A DNA stretch of 64,000 nucleotides, taken from NCBI RefSeq assembly GCF_004916895.1, contig NZ_SNTZ01000002.1, positions 62,001 through 126,000 on the forward strand, written 5' to 3'. The translations under genes were made by a program, and so were the position numbers. Under the pieces are notes generated by a model. That model had not been told where the DNA came from and made no database searches. It saw nothing but the letters and a program-made list of their open reading frames with translations. Numbering within the stretch: the stretch's first letter is position 1; each line of letters opens with the position of its first letter. The stretch comes from Flagellimonas alvinocaridis (lineage in GTDB: Bacteria; Bacteroidota; Bacteroidia; Flavobacteriales; Flavobacteriaceae). This document shows positions 29,467 to 38,304 of the stretch, in pieces.

Positions 29467-29691
29467 CTAAACCCTCAATTCAATCACAATCCCCTTCATT
29501 GCCTCCACTACATCTTGCACTTCCCTTCGGGAGAAGGTGTCTTCTTCCAAAAAGAACAACATAAAAATTCCCATCTCTAAAATTTGGGCCAATTTTTCTG
29601 GAGAGCCGTAGCCATCTTCAATCCATTCTTTAAAAGTCTCGTCTTTTTCCATAATAGGAGCAAGAAAAGCGTTTTTCGGCAACGGGTACAT
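29467..29691 (-). CDS. Small hypothetical acidic protein
   Basis: The 74-aa product is read from the ATG at 29691 (YPLPKNAFLAPIMEKDETF...). The in-frame region further upstream enters the previous gene. It is acidic, with a hydrophobic stretch GIFMLFFLEEDTF. I recognise no domain. It follows the CarboxypepD_reg protein by 74 bp on the same strand and converges on the nuclease gene with 19 bp between. A perfect 14-bp palindrome overlaps its start codon. Whether it is translated is uncertain. Confidence 0.45.
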   Translation of the reverse strand: MYPLPKNAFLAPIMEKDETFKEWIEDGYGSPEKLAQILEMGIFMLFFLEEDTFSRREVQDVVEAMKGIVIELRV

Positions 29692-29704
29692 GTCATATAT
29701 GACA
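29691..29704. promoter_or_regulatory. Perfect 14-bp palindrome at a start codon
   Basis: TGTCATATATGACA reads the same on both strands. Its left-most base is the A of the - strand ATG at 29691. It could be an operator, or a hairpin masking initiation in the mRNA. Confidence 0.4.
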
Positions 29705-29765
29705 AGAGGGGTAAAAGATGTTGGGTGAAAGGTGAACCTGAAAACTAAAAACTCAACCCTTACAA

Positions 29766-31262
29766 CTATTCTTCCACAGTAAACTCCCGTATGGCTTGGT
29801 TGGGCTCCATAATGGTATGGCCCTGCCAAAATCCGGGGTCGTAGGTGGGCATATAGGTGGCGCGTGCGGTCTTGTCCTCTTTAAAGTTGGTAAACCGGGC
29901 TTCGGGCACCACTTCTTGGTCAAACACCACCAGTTCCCATTTTTGGGTGGGGCTCATCCTAAAATCTATGTTCAGGGAGAGTTCGTTCTGCTTGCGGCGG
30001 CCCTTTACGTGCTTGTTCTTTTCAATCACTTTTAGGGGGCGGTCCACGGCAAAATAGCGGCCAAAGGTAAAGTCCATAAAGCGGAGGTCGTACTTGCCAT
30101 TGGGCAGTTGGGCAAAGCGCATGGTGCCCTTGTAGAGCACTTCGCGGTAGGTAATGCCCAGCAGCCTAAAATTGCGCAGGCGCTCGGTGTTCTGCACATC
30201 CAGCCGCATAATGGCAAAGTCGGAGATGTTTATATAGAGGCGGCCCTTGAACTCGGCACTGCCCCGCTTGGGCTCGTAGTCGATCACGTAGACCCCGGCA
30301 TCGTCCATTTCGGCATAGCCGGCCAGGGTAAAGGCGTACTTTCGGGTCTTTCGGGTAAGGTCCAGCTTGCTGTCCTCTTGGTAGTAGAGTTCGTTCAGCA
30401 GTTCCTTGAACGCGCTTCGTTGGGCATCCACCAGACCGGAGATGGTGTCTTTTTCCACTTCGTCCTGTAGGTTTTGGGCCTCTTCCTCCGCCATTTCGCT
30501 GAGGATGGAATCTACCTGCACCTTTTGGCTAAAAATGCCCGATTTGATTTTCAGGTAGGAGTCCGGTTTTATGTTCTGCGTAAAAATGGTCTGCATGCGC
30601 TCGCCCAGTTCCTCAAAGGAGCCTACTTGGTTCTTGTCGTACAGGTCGGCCGCCTTGATGATGTCCAGTTTGTATGTGCCATTGTGTTTGTAGAGGTCGC
30701 CCAGACTTTCGGTATAGGTTTTGGCATTTTTGGGGATGCTTGCCGCAATGCTGTCCATGAGCCCCTTGTTGAGCTCCGGAATGCTGGATTCCTCAAACCC
30801 GAAGTCCACCTTGGTAATGGTGGCCAACTCGGACTGCCTCAAAAAGAAGCGCTGTTTCACGGGTTCCTTGTTGATGTTCTGCGGAAGGCGCTCCACCATT
30901 TTTTCGATGATCTCGTCCACGGTAAGCTCCTTATCGAACACGTACACGCCGCTAAGTTCTATGGCCTTGGGTTGAAGGAGCACCACACTGTCCTGCAATT
31001 GGGCAAGGGCAAAGCCCTGTTTGGCGTACCCCATGGAGGAGATGTAAATGGAATCGGGTGCGGAGGTGGCTTCCAAGGTAAAGCTGAAACGGCCTTCATC
31101 GTTGGTGATCGTACCTTGGTGTTCGCCGTACTGCACCGTGGCATACGGAATGCCTTTTTGGGTCTTGGCATCCACCAGTCGAGAGCTGATGGTCTGGGCG
31201 GTCATGGGCAGGGCCATGAGGAAAAGTAACACTGGGAAGATCTTGGTGTTGGACAAGGTCAT
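29766..31262 (-). CDS. Exported CarboxypepD_reg-like domain protein
   Basis: The product has 498 aa from the ATG at 31262 (TLSNTKIFPVLLFLMALPMT is a signal peptide); an upstream in-frame start at 31301 would bury it. A carboxypeptidase-regulatory-like beta-sandwich follows at about 25-105 (LVDAKTQKGIPYATVQYGE, TNDEGRFSFTLEA, ISSMGY), as in TonB-receptor N-termini. The remainder is a long unannotated region, with no barrel end seen. Its role is probably at the cell envelope; it is not a receptor itself. Its base composition is clearly GC-richer than the nuclease gene beside it. Confidence 0.75.
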   Translation of the reverse strand: MTLSNTKIFPVLLFLMALPMTAQTISSRLVDAKTQKGIPYATVQYGEHQGTITNDEGRFSFTLEATSAPDSIYISSMGYAKQGFALAQLQDSVVLLQPKAIELSGVYVFDKELTVDEIIEKMVERLPQNINKEPVKQRFFLRQSELATITKVDFGFEESSIPELNKGLMDSIAASIPKNAKTYTESLGDLYKHNGTYKLDIIKAADLYDKNQVGSFEELGERMQTIFTQNIKPDSYLKIKSGIFSQKVQVDSILSEMAEEEAQNLQDEVEKDTISGLVDAQRSAFKELLNELYYQEDSKLDLTRKTRKYAFTLAGYAEMDDAGVYVIDYEPKRGSAEFKGRLYINISDFAIMRLDVQNTERLRNFRLLGITYREVLYKGTMRFAQLPNGKYDLRFMDFTFGRYFAVDRPLKVIEKNKHVKGRRKQNELSLNIDFRMSPTQKWELVVFDQEVVPEARFTNFKEDKTARATYMPTYDPGFWQGHTIMEPNQAIREFTVEE

Positions 31263-31359
31263 CTGTTCGTTTTTGATGTGTTTTCTATAAAGACAGGGCA
31301 ACTGCTAAAAGGTTGCACACGGGTTAGACGATTTAAGAGGGGATTTGTAACAAACATAC

Positions 31360-32095
31360 CTAAGTCTTGTCACATCGAGCGCAGTCGAGATGTTTTGTCC
31401 ACCTTTCGACTGCGCTCAAGATGACAAAACACGTAATGGTTTGACACGAATGCCACGAATTTACTTGAATCCTCTATGTCATTTCGAACGAATGTGAGAA
31501 ATCTATGGGTGGTTTGGATTTCTCAATCGATGCTTTGCATCTTATGTCGAAATGATGTTTTTTTTTGTTGGACACGAATGATACGAATTTACTCGAATGT
31601 TCTATGTCATTTCGAACGAATGTGAGAAATCTATGGTTGGTTTGGATTTCTCAATCGATGCTTTGCATCTTATGTCGAAATGACTTTTTTTGGTTTGACA
31701 CGAATGTCACGAATTTTCTCCAATGTCTTATGTCATTTCGAACGAATGTGAGAAATCTATGGGTGGTTGGGATTTCTCAATCGATGCTTTGCATCTCATA
31801 TCGAAATGACGCTTTGCCTGTTGTTGTCATTTCGAGCGCCCGCCTGACCGGACGGGCAGGCATGTGAGAAATCTCTTTTGGTTTGACACGAATGCCACGG
31901 ATTTTCTCCAATGTCTTATGTCATTTCGAACGAATGTGAGAAATCTATGGGTTGGTTGGGATTTCTCAATCGTCCCGACAGTTTTCGGGACTCATGTCGA
32001 AATGACGTTTTGCCTGTTGCTGTCATTTCAAGCGCAGTCGAGAAATCTCTTTTTGTTTGACACGAATGTCACGGATTTACTCGAATGCCCTATGC
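31360..32095. repeat. Intergenic palindromic repeat cluster 3
   Basis: It begins with a hairpin GAGCGCAGTCGA...TCGACTGCGCTC (about 31377-31409). Units starting GTCATTTCGA or GTCATTTCA follow at 31478, 31606, 31732, 31826, 31920 and 32022. The first two intervals are 128 and 126 bp: a complete hairpin of about 80 bp plus the roughly 46-bp GACACGAAT linker. Later units show the exchanged GCCCGCC or GTCCCG...CGGGAC inserts. Open frames on the + strand here are translations of the repeat and not genes. Confidence 0.9.
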
Positions 32096-32108
32096 CCAAA
32101 CTTTGAAT

Positions 32109-32633
32109 TTAGACCTGCTCTCTTGCCACCACTACCATTTTGTAGACGTAGTATAGGGGTATAAGGCCATTGAGTACCCATAATCCAATAAGTAACTGAA
32201 CATCTGCAGTATTGATCCAGCCTTTTATTTTTAAAAGAATGATTCCGGTGGTAATCAAAAAGGCCATTACAAAACAGAAGTTCATTACTGAAAGCATTCG
32301 CAATGCCAATGGGTATAGTTTGGGGGCATTTTCCTCGGTGACTTTTACGGGATAGTTCATGAGCCACGGTTTTAATTTGGTGGCAATTAGGCCCATGGCA
32401 AGGTACAGTCCAGCACTGAGCATGGGAATGGCCCACAAGGTAGATTTAGGTCCATAACCATCTACCCGCCCCTGAAAGTTGAAGTGCGTGGGGATGGTTT
32501 CGGGGAGATCAAAATAGACTCCCAGTACCAAAAAGACATTGAAGGCCACGACCATCCACCCCGCGCGATACAGTTTTTGATCTGTTGGGGAAGGTTTTAC
32601 CTCAATTTTTGGTTGTTTTTTAAACAGGCTCAT
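32109..32633 (-). CDS. DUF1648/SdpI-like membrane protein
   Basis: The product has 174 aa and about four spans. The periplasmic loop DLPETIPTHFNFQGRVDGYG followed by KSTLWAIP is the DUF1648 signature; relatives include the immunity region of SdpI and general membrane proteins. Its ATG overlaps the stop of the upstream 141-aa gene by four bases (ATGA), so the two are translationally coupled. A specific toxin partner is not visible. Confidence 0.75.
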   Translation of the reverse strand: MSLFKKQPKIEVKPSPTDQKLYRAGWMVVAFNVFLVLGVYFDLPETIPTHFNFQGRVDGYGPKSTLWAIPMLSAGLYLAMGLIATKLKPWLMNYPVKVTEENAPKLYPLALRMLSVMNFCFVMAFLITTGIILLKIKGWINTADVQLLIGLWVLNGLIPLYYVYKMVVVAREQV

Positions 32634-33055
32634 AGGTCTTCAATGGAGGTTGGTGTATTGTTCGCTTTCTGGTCCAATAATTTCTTGAAGAATTTCTGAA
32701 CGGCCTTGGTGTCCGATATAACTTTGATATAGTGATGGTCCATATGGATGGAGTGCACGGCCATGTCTCCTTTGTACAGCGTTAATTTGTAATAGGGGAT
32801 AACGAGTCCGTAGGTTTCCAATAGCGACCTAAACCGTACAATGATGCCCTTGGGCCTGAGTTCTATGTTGCAACTGTTCAGGTTGTTGTCCAAAATAAGC
32901 AGGTTCTGGATTTCCACACTGGTCTCGGTGATAAAGAGTTTTGGGGAGCCAATCCCGTCCATGGCGAATCTTTCCCTTAAGGGAAAAGGTTTTCCTACCG
33001 AAGCATCAATTTTTCGGGTAATGTCTTTATCGGAATAAGAGACGTTCAGAAGCAT
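32630..33055 (-). CDS. Conserved hypothetical cytosolic protein
   Basis: The product has 141 aa and no signal peptide or membrane span. It is a mixed alpha/beta sequence with VEIQNLLILDNN and HSIHMDHHYIKVISDTKAV; I recognise no domain. It is first of a two-gene unit with the DUF1648 protein and is divergent from argS across 106 bp. Confidence 0.65.
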   Translation of the reverse strand: MLLNVSYSDKDITRKIDASVGKPFPLRERFAMDGIGSPKLFITETSVEIQNLLILDNNLNSCNIELRPKGIIVRFRSLLETYGLVIPYYKLTLYKGDMAVHSIHMDHHYIKVISDTKAVQKFFKKLLDQKANNTPTSIEDL

Positions 33056-33133
33056 GCCTAAAAATACTCAAAATTGTGTGGATGTGTAATGCTGCGTGGC
33101 AGAAATAGTAAAACAAAAGCGCAAAAAAATGTG

Positions 33134-33141
33134 TAGTTTTG
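33134..33141 (+). promoter_or_regulatory. -7 box TAGTTTTG for argS
   Basis: It is an exact match to the Bacteroidetes TAnnTTTG element, 20 bp before the argS ATG, which gives a leader of roughly 14 nt. No clear TTG -33 element was found at the usual distance. Confidence 0.65.
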
Positions 33142-33161
33142 CGGGCTGAAATGCTTTTGAG

Positions 33162-34940
33162 ATGAGTTTGCAGAACGATTTGAGCCTTAAGGTCATTGCG
33201 GCCGTAAAAGAACTGTACCAAGTAGAACTGCCTACGGTGGAATTTCAACCTACCCGTAAGGATTTTGAGGGAGATATTACCGTGGTGGTATTTCCTATGT
33301 TACGCTACGTGAAGGGGAATCCGGTACAGATCGGTAGCCAAATCGGTGATTATTTGCAGGAGCATGTAGATGAAGTGGCCAAATGCAATGTGGTACAAGG
33401 TTTTCTAAACATCGTTATTGAAGATAGTTACTATCTCAATTTTTTCAATGGCATTAAAAAGGAGACAAACTACGGGTATGTAAAAACACTTTTGGATGGT
33501 GCGGTAATGGTGGAATATTCTTCTCCCAATACCAACAAACCCTTGCACTTGGGACATATCCGAAACAACTTGTTGGGGTATTCCGTAGCTGAGATTTTAA
33601 AGGCATCGGGACGAAAAGTGTACAAAACCCAGATTATCAACGATCGTGGCATCCATATCTGCAAAAGCATGTTGGCTTGGCAGAAATTTGGGGAAGGTGA
33701 GACTCCAGAATCCACCGGATTAAAAGGCGATCATTTGGTGGGGAAATACTATGTGGCCTTTGACAAGGCTTACAAGGAGCAAATTGCAGCATTGGTTGCC
33801 AGTGGAATTGACAAGGACCAAGCTGAAAAGGAAGCACCCATTTTATTGGAAGCCCAAGAAATGCTCCGCAAATGGGAAGCGGGAGATGCTGAGGTAGTGT
33901 CCCTTTGGAAGAAAATGAACGCTTGGGTATATGCTGGTTTTGATACCACCTATAAAAACCTTGGAGTAGATTTTGATAAACTTTACTATGAGAGCGACAC
34001 TTATCTGTTGGGTCGGGATGTAGTCAAGGAAGGTCTGGAGAAGGGGGTCTTCTTTAAAAAAGAAGATGGCAGCGTGTGGATCGATCTTACCGAAGAGGGA
34101 CTGGATGAGAAAATTGTGTTGCGTTCCGATGGTACCGCCGTCTATATGACCCAAGATATTGGAACGGCCATTCAGAGGGTAACGGATTTCCCGGATATCA
34201 ATGGGATGGTCTATACCGTTGGAAATGAGCAGGACTACCACTTTAAAGTGTTGTTCCTCATCCTAAAGAAATTGGGGTATACTTGGGCGGAACAATTGTA
34301 CCATTTGAGTTACGGTATGGTGGACCTCCCCAGCGGAAAGATGAAGAGTAGGGAAGGTACCGTTGTAGATGCGGATGACCTCATCACCAACATGGAGGAG
34401 ACTGCAGAGGCCATTTCGGTAGAATTGGGCAAACTGGAAGGCTATACCGAAGAAGAAAAGCAGCAACTGTACCGAACCATTGGGTTGGGGGCTCTAAAAT
34501 ATTACATCCTAAAAGTGGACCCCAAAAAACGGATTTTGTTCAATCCGGAGGAGTCCGTGGATTTTCAAGGGAACACGGGGCCTTTTATTCAATATACCTA
34601 TGCTAGGATTCAATCCATTCTAAGAAAAGCCAATTTTGATGTCTCGACCGCGCTCGACATGACATTTTCCCTTCATGAAAAGGAGAAGGAGCTGTTAAAG
34701 GGTATTCAGCAGTTTCCAGAAACCATTCAATTGGCTGCTGAAAACTATAGTCCGGCCTTGATTGCCAATTACACCTATGATTTGGTGAAGGAATTCAATT
34801 CCTTTTATCAGCAGGTGTCCATTTTGGGCGAACCTGATGAAACCAAAAAGCAGTTCAGGGTACAACTATCCCAAAAAGTGGCGGAAGTGATTCAATCCGC
34901 TTTTAGATTATTGGGTATAGATGTTCCCGAGCGGATGTAG
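33162..34940 (+). CDS. argS: Arginyl-tRNA synthetase
   Basis: ArgRS charges tRNA-Arg and needs the tRNA for amino-acid activation. It has 592 aa. An N-terminal additional domain covers about 1-110. PNTNKPLHLGHIRNN holds the HIGH motif (HLGH). The KMSKS-like loop is KMKSREGTVVD, and the C-terminal DALR anticodon-binding domain starts near 470 (GPFIQYTYARIQSIL). It ends 2 bp before the next gene's TTG start, so the two are co-transcribed. Confidence 0.98.
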   Translation: MSLQNDLSLKVIAAVKELYQVELPTVEFQPTRKDFEGDITVVVFPMLRYVKGNPVQIGSQIGDYLQEHVDEVAKCNVVQGFLNIVIEDSYYLNFFNGIKKETNYGYVKTLLDGAVMVEYSSPNTNKPLHLGHIRNNLLGYSVAEILKASGRKVYKTQIINDRGIHICKSMLAWQKFGEGETPESTGLKGDHLVGKYYVAFDKAYKEQIAALVASGIDKDQAEKEAPILLEAQEMLRKWEAGDAEVVSLWKKMNAWVYAGFDTTYKNLGVDFDKLYYESDTYLLGRDVVKEGLEKGVFFKKEDGSVWIDLTEEGLDEKIVLRSDGTAVYMTQDIGTAIQRVTDFPDINGMVYTVGNEQDYHFKVLFLILKKLGYTWAEQLYHLSYGMVDLPSGKMKSREGTVVDADDLITNMEETAEAISVELGKLEGYTEEEKQQLYRTIGLGALKYYILKVDPKKRILFNPEESVDFQGNTGPFIQYTYARIQSILRKANFDVSTALDMTFSLHEKEKELLKGIQQFPETIQLAAENYSPALIANYTYDLVKEFNSFYQQVSILGEPDETKKQFRVQLSQKVAEVIQSAFRLLGIDVPERM

Positions 34941-34942
34941 TT

Positions 34943-35746
34943 TTGGGAGTCACTGGGGTTGACATATTTGCCATAGCCTGTATTCTCTTTATACTTTCCT
35001 ATTTGGTTTATATCGTCAACTATGCCATTGACCTCTATGAGCTAAATCCTTTTAATAGACCAAAAGCACTTACCTCAAAGGAGATTTTTATCATCAAGTC
35101 CAAAATTCCTTCCATCAATAGGTTGGATGTGGAGCAGCGTGAAATTTTATTCAAAAGGGTTTCTTGGTTCAGGACAAGAAAGCATTTTACTTTTAGAGGT
35201 CCTGTTGGTCATAAACAGGAATTAAAACTTTTGATCAGTACGGCAAGTTGTTTATTGACTCTGGGGATGAGAAACTATAAATTTCGAAGATCCGTGCACC
35301 GTATAGTGATTTATCCCTCGGAATATTATTCCTTGATCAATAGAAAGCATCATCTTGGGGAGTATAACGTTGGTCTTAAAACTATTGTTTTCGCTGCTGA
35401 TAACCTAGAAAAAGGATTTGAGCAATCAGATGACAATGTTAACCTTGCAATTCATGAATTCTCACATGCACTGTACCATGAAACAAAAGGTAGGAATTCA
35501 TGGGAGTCCTTGAAATTTCAGGCTGGATTCCGAAGGATGGAAAGAATGTTCTCAGATAAACATTTTACTTCAAGGATGGAGTCCACGGGTTACTTTAGGG
35601 ACTATGCCAAGGCGAACATTCTGGAATTTTTTGCGGTGGCCTGTGAAAATTTTATGGAAACCCCGGAACTTTTTAAAAGGGATTTTCCAACACTTTTTGA
35701 AACACTCAAGAAGATGTTCAATCTCGATTTGGACAATCTGGCCTAG
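34943..35746 (+). CDS. M90 (MtfA-like) zinc metallopeptidase, membrane-anchored
   Basis: The product has 267 aa. One N-terminal span (IFAIACILFILSYLVYIVNY) is followed by a cytosolic or periplasmic peptidase domain. The zinc site HEFSH in LAIHEFSHALYHETKG and a downstream Glu in ILEFFAVACENFME match the MtfA/M90 arrangement. The start is TTG 34943; no ATG or GTG occurs between the preceding in-frame stop and the span. Its stop overlaps the stop of the convergent TonB receptor by four bases (CTAG). Confidence 0.8.
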   Translation: MGVTGVDIFAIACILFILSYLVYIVNYAIDLYELNPFNRPKALTSKEIFIIKSKIPSINRLDVEQREILFKRVSWFRTRKHFTFRGPVGHKQELKLLISTASCLLTLGMRNYKFRRSVHRIVIYPSEYYSLINRKHHLGEYNVGLKTIVFAADNLEKGFEQSDDNVNLAIHEFSHALYHETKGRNSWESLKFQAGFRRMERMFSDKHFTSRMESTGYFRDYAKANILEFFAVACENFMETPELFKRDFPTLFETLKKMFNLDLDNLA

Positions 35747-38304
35747 AAACTCACCCTAAAACTCACATTTGGGGTAATGCCCAAGGAAACACTTTCCACA
35801 GCTTCAATTTGGTCTTCATCATTAACACGGTAATACCGGTTTAAACTATTTTTACGGTTGGTCATATTGAGCAATGAAACTCCAGTGGTTGCCCGTATAC
35901 TTCTACCCATATCAAAACTATAGACTGCAGAGGCATCTGCCCTAAAATACTCAGGTAAACGGCTGCTGTTGGGCGATTGATAGTTGATTCGGGCCGGGAA
36001 AAAAGAATTGTCCAAAGCCTCGTCCCCATCCAAGGGTTCGGTGTAGGGCTTTCCAGTACGGTAGTTTATGCCCAAACTCAGTTTTAGATCTTTATAGTTG
36101 TAGGTTCCCGCAAAGGTTATGGTGTGGTGTATGTCCAAATTGTTGGGAAATTTGCTGGGCACCACCGAGTTGAATGTATAATCGTTTTTGTTGTAGGCAT
36201 AGCTCAACCAAGTGCTATAATTGTCCCCTCTTTTATTGATGAGGAATTCAACGCCTTTTACATCATAACTGCCTATTTCCCCGCTAAATTGGTTTTGGTT
36301 CTGAAACCCTTGGGTTCGGGTGCTGATGCCATCCACATTTTTGTAGAAACCTTCAAGGCCTAGATAAAAATTATTTCGTTCATAATTAATGCCTAAGGAG
36401 CCTTGTTTGCTCTGGGTGATGGGTAAGGTGTCGTCATCCGATAAGGTCCATCGGCGTTTTTCTATACCTAAAAAATTTTGTTCCAAATCTATGATCTGGT
36501 GGGTGGTCTGGCTTTTGAACTCCCCCAACAACTCTGCCCGAAGATAATTGGCCAGTTTGAAGTTGAGATTGATACGGGGTTCCACCAAATATTTGTTGAA
36601 TGTACCCAGGTTTTCAATAAAATTGACCCGGGCCCCAACTCTCCCTATGAACTTGTTTTCAGAGGAGTGATATCCAATTTCGGTGTAGGGGGAATGAATA
36701 CGGATAACACCCTTGATATTCGTGTCATAACTGGGTTGGGTAACAAAGGCCCTGTTGATAATGCCGGTTTCTATATATTGAAAACCATTGGTCCATTGTA
36801 GATGATCTGTTAATTTGTATTCGGTGTTCACTTTTACTGCTCTTTCATCCACAATGTTCTTTTGCTCCAGTTGCTGTATCTGATTGTCAAAAATGCTTTG
36901 TGCGTCTAAGTTGTATCTGGAATAATACACGTTGAGTTGGGAAGAAAAGTTGCCGGACCAATCACTCAACAGTTGACCCCCAATGGAGATATTGGTCTGC
37001 TCCAAGATGCTTTGGGTGGTCTCATCATTGGTTTGGTCGGTTTCAATATAATTTAAATTGTTGTTGATGTGGATCGCACTGAATCGCAGTTTATGAAAAT
37101 CATTGATGTCGTACAGCAATTTTCCCGAAAAATCATAGAAATAGAAATCTTCATCCCTTGAAATGTTCTCATCAACGGTAACATTGTTCTCATCGGTCAC
37201 CTTGCTATCTTGAAAGGCCCGGTCGAAAAACTTATTGTAGGTGGGCGTGTTCAGAAAATCGGTTGTGGAGCGCCTTGCCGAAAACTGAAATCCCAATTTG
37301 TTGCTCAAGGGAAACTGGCCAAAGATATCCCCACTGATGAAATTGAAACCTGCCCCACCTTGAAAGGTGTCGGCAATTTGGTTGCTTGTCTCCATTTGTA
37401 TAACGCTGCTCACCCCATCACCAAAGGCAGCAGGGGTACCATTTTTAATAACAGAAACTTTATCTGTCAAATAAGGATTGAAAGCTGATATCAGCCCAAA
37501 AAAATGTCCAAACTGATACATTTTTATGCCGTTCCACAACACAAGGTTTTGATCGTTGGTGCCCCCTCTTACATTGATGTCAGATACGGTCTCGTCTATA
37601 CTTTTTATCCCGGGTAATGCCTGAACGGTCTGTAGAATGTCGGGTTCTATAAGCCCTGGCAAAATTCCAAATTCTGCAGTGTTCAGTGTAATGCTGGCGT
37701 CCTTCTCTTTGATAAGCCCAGTGGTTAGGTATTTGTATACAATGACCTCGTCCAATTGTTCGTAATGTTGGGCCAATAAAATTTTGGGACATCCTCCTTG
37801 TTGGACAAGGCTTTCAATGGGAATGTACTTGGTAAGGTAGCCTAAATATCGAATTTTGAGCGATGCGCCTCTTGAGACGTTATGCAGCATGAAACCACCG
37901 TTGGAATCTGTGGTCTGCGCAATTTCGGTTCCCAAGACTTCCACTGTGGCCCCGGGAATGGTGTTCTCGGCAAAATTGTCCAACACAGTTCCGCAGAGGG
38001 TTATGCTCGTGCTTTTGGTCAGCGTATAATAGCGGTCATTGAGTTTTTCGGTTTGTAGTTGCAATCGTGACTCAATATAATCGAGTATATCATTTAGGGC
38101 CACCAAATTTTCTGGAATGCTTATGGTGAAATCATCCAAGTCCTCGTTGAGGTATGAAAACTTGATGTTAAAACGCTCTTCCAAGGTTTTTAGGTAGGGA
38201 ATAAGACCTATGGAATTTTGCTGTTCTTGGGCATGAAAGGTATGGAAGAACAGCAAGAAGCCCAGAATAAGGCAGAAATGACTATGGCGTAGTGTTCCCA
38301 GCAT
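35743..38304 (-). CDS. TonB-dependent receptor with STN and CarboxypepD_reg domains
   Basis: This is an outer-membrane active importer of the FecA kind that can signal to an anti-sigma factor. About 853 aa from the ATG at 38304; in-frame ATGs at 38328 and 38316 overlap fecR further. The order is signal peptide, STN domain (about 25-85), CarboxypepD_reg domain (95-180), plug with VRGGTNDQNLVLWNG (about 255), and a 22-strand barrel ending in Phe (SFRVSF). It is the last gene of the sigma/FecR/receptor operon. The substrate is unknown; no SusD-like partner is present. Confidence 0.9.
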   Translation of the reverse strand: MLGTLRHSHFCLILGFLLFFHTFHAQEQQNSIGLIPYLKTLEERFNIKFSYLNEDLDDFTISIPENLVALNDILDYIESRLQLQTEKLNDRYYTLTKSTSITLCGTVLDNFAENTIPGATVEVLGTEIAQTTDSNGGFMLHNVSRGASLKIRYLGYLTKYIPIESLVQQGGCPKILLAQHYEQLDEVIVYKYLTTGLIKEKDASITLNTAEFGILPGLIEPDILQTVQALPGIKSIDETVSDINVRGGTNDQNLVLWNGIKMYQFGHFFGLISAFNPYLTDKVSVIKNGTPAAFGDGVSSVIQMETSNQIADTFQGGAGFNFISGDIFGQFPLSNKLGFQFSARRSTTDFLNTPTYNKFFDRAFQDSKVTDENNVTVDENISRDEDFYFYDFSGKLLYDINDFHKLRFSAIHINNNLNYIETDQTNDETTQSILEQTNISIGGQLLSDWSGNFSSQLNVYYSRYNLDAQSIFDNQIQQLEQKNIVDERAVKVNTEYKLTDHLQWTNGFQYIETGIINRAFVTQPSYDTNIKGVIRIHSPYTEIGYHSSENKFIGRVGARVNFIENLGTFNKYLVEPRINLNFKLANYLRAELLGEFKSQTTHQIIDLEQNFLGIEKRRWTLSDDDTLPITQSKQGSLGINYERNNFYLGLEGFYKNVDGISTRTQGFQNQNQFSGEIGSYDVKGVEFLINKRGDNYSTWLSYAYNKNDYTFNSVVPSKFPNNLDIHHTITFAGTYNYKDLKLSLGINYRTGKPYTEPLDGDEALDNSFFPARINYQSPNSSRLPEYFRADASAVYSFDMGRSIRATTGVSLLNMTNRKNSLNRYYRVNDEDQIEAVESVSLGITPNVSFRVSF

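Noticed and set aside
30474-31229. Long antisense open frame (about 250 codons)
   Set aside because: It lies opposite the GC-rich CarboxypepD_reg gene, where high GC at third positions creates open antisense frames. No start signal or domain.
31440-32095. Regularly spaced repeats, possible CRISPR array
   Set aside because: Both the repeat and the so-called spacer parts recur, the units are palindromic and 94-128 bp apart, and no cas gene is present.
32109-33055. Toxin-antitoxin or SdpI-type toxin immunity pair
   Set aside because: DUF1648 alone does not show immunity; the coupled 141-aa protein has no signal peptide or toxin feature.
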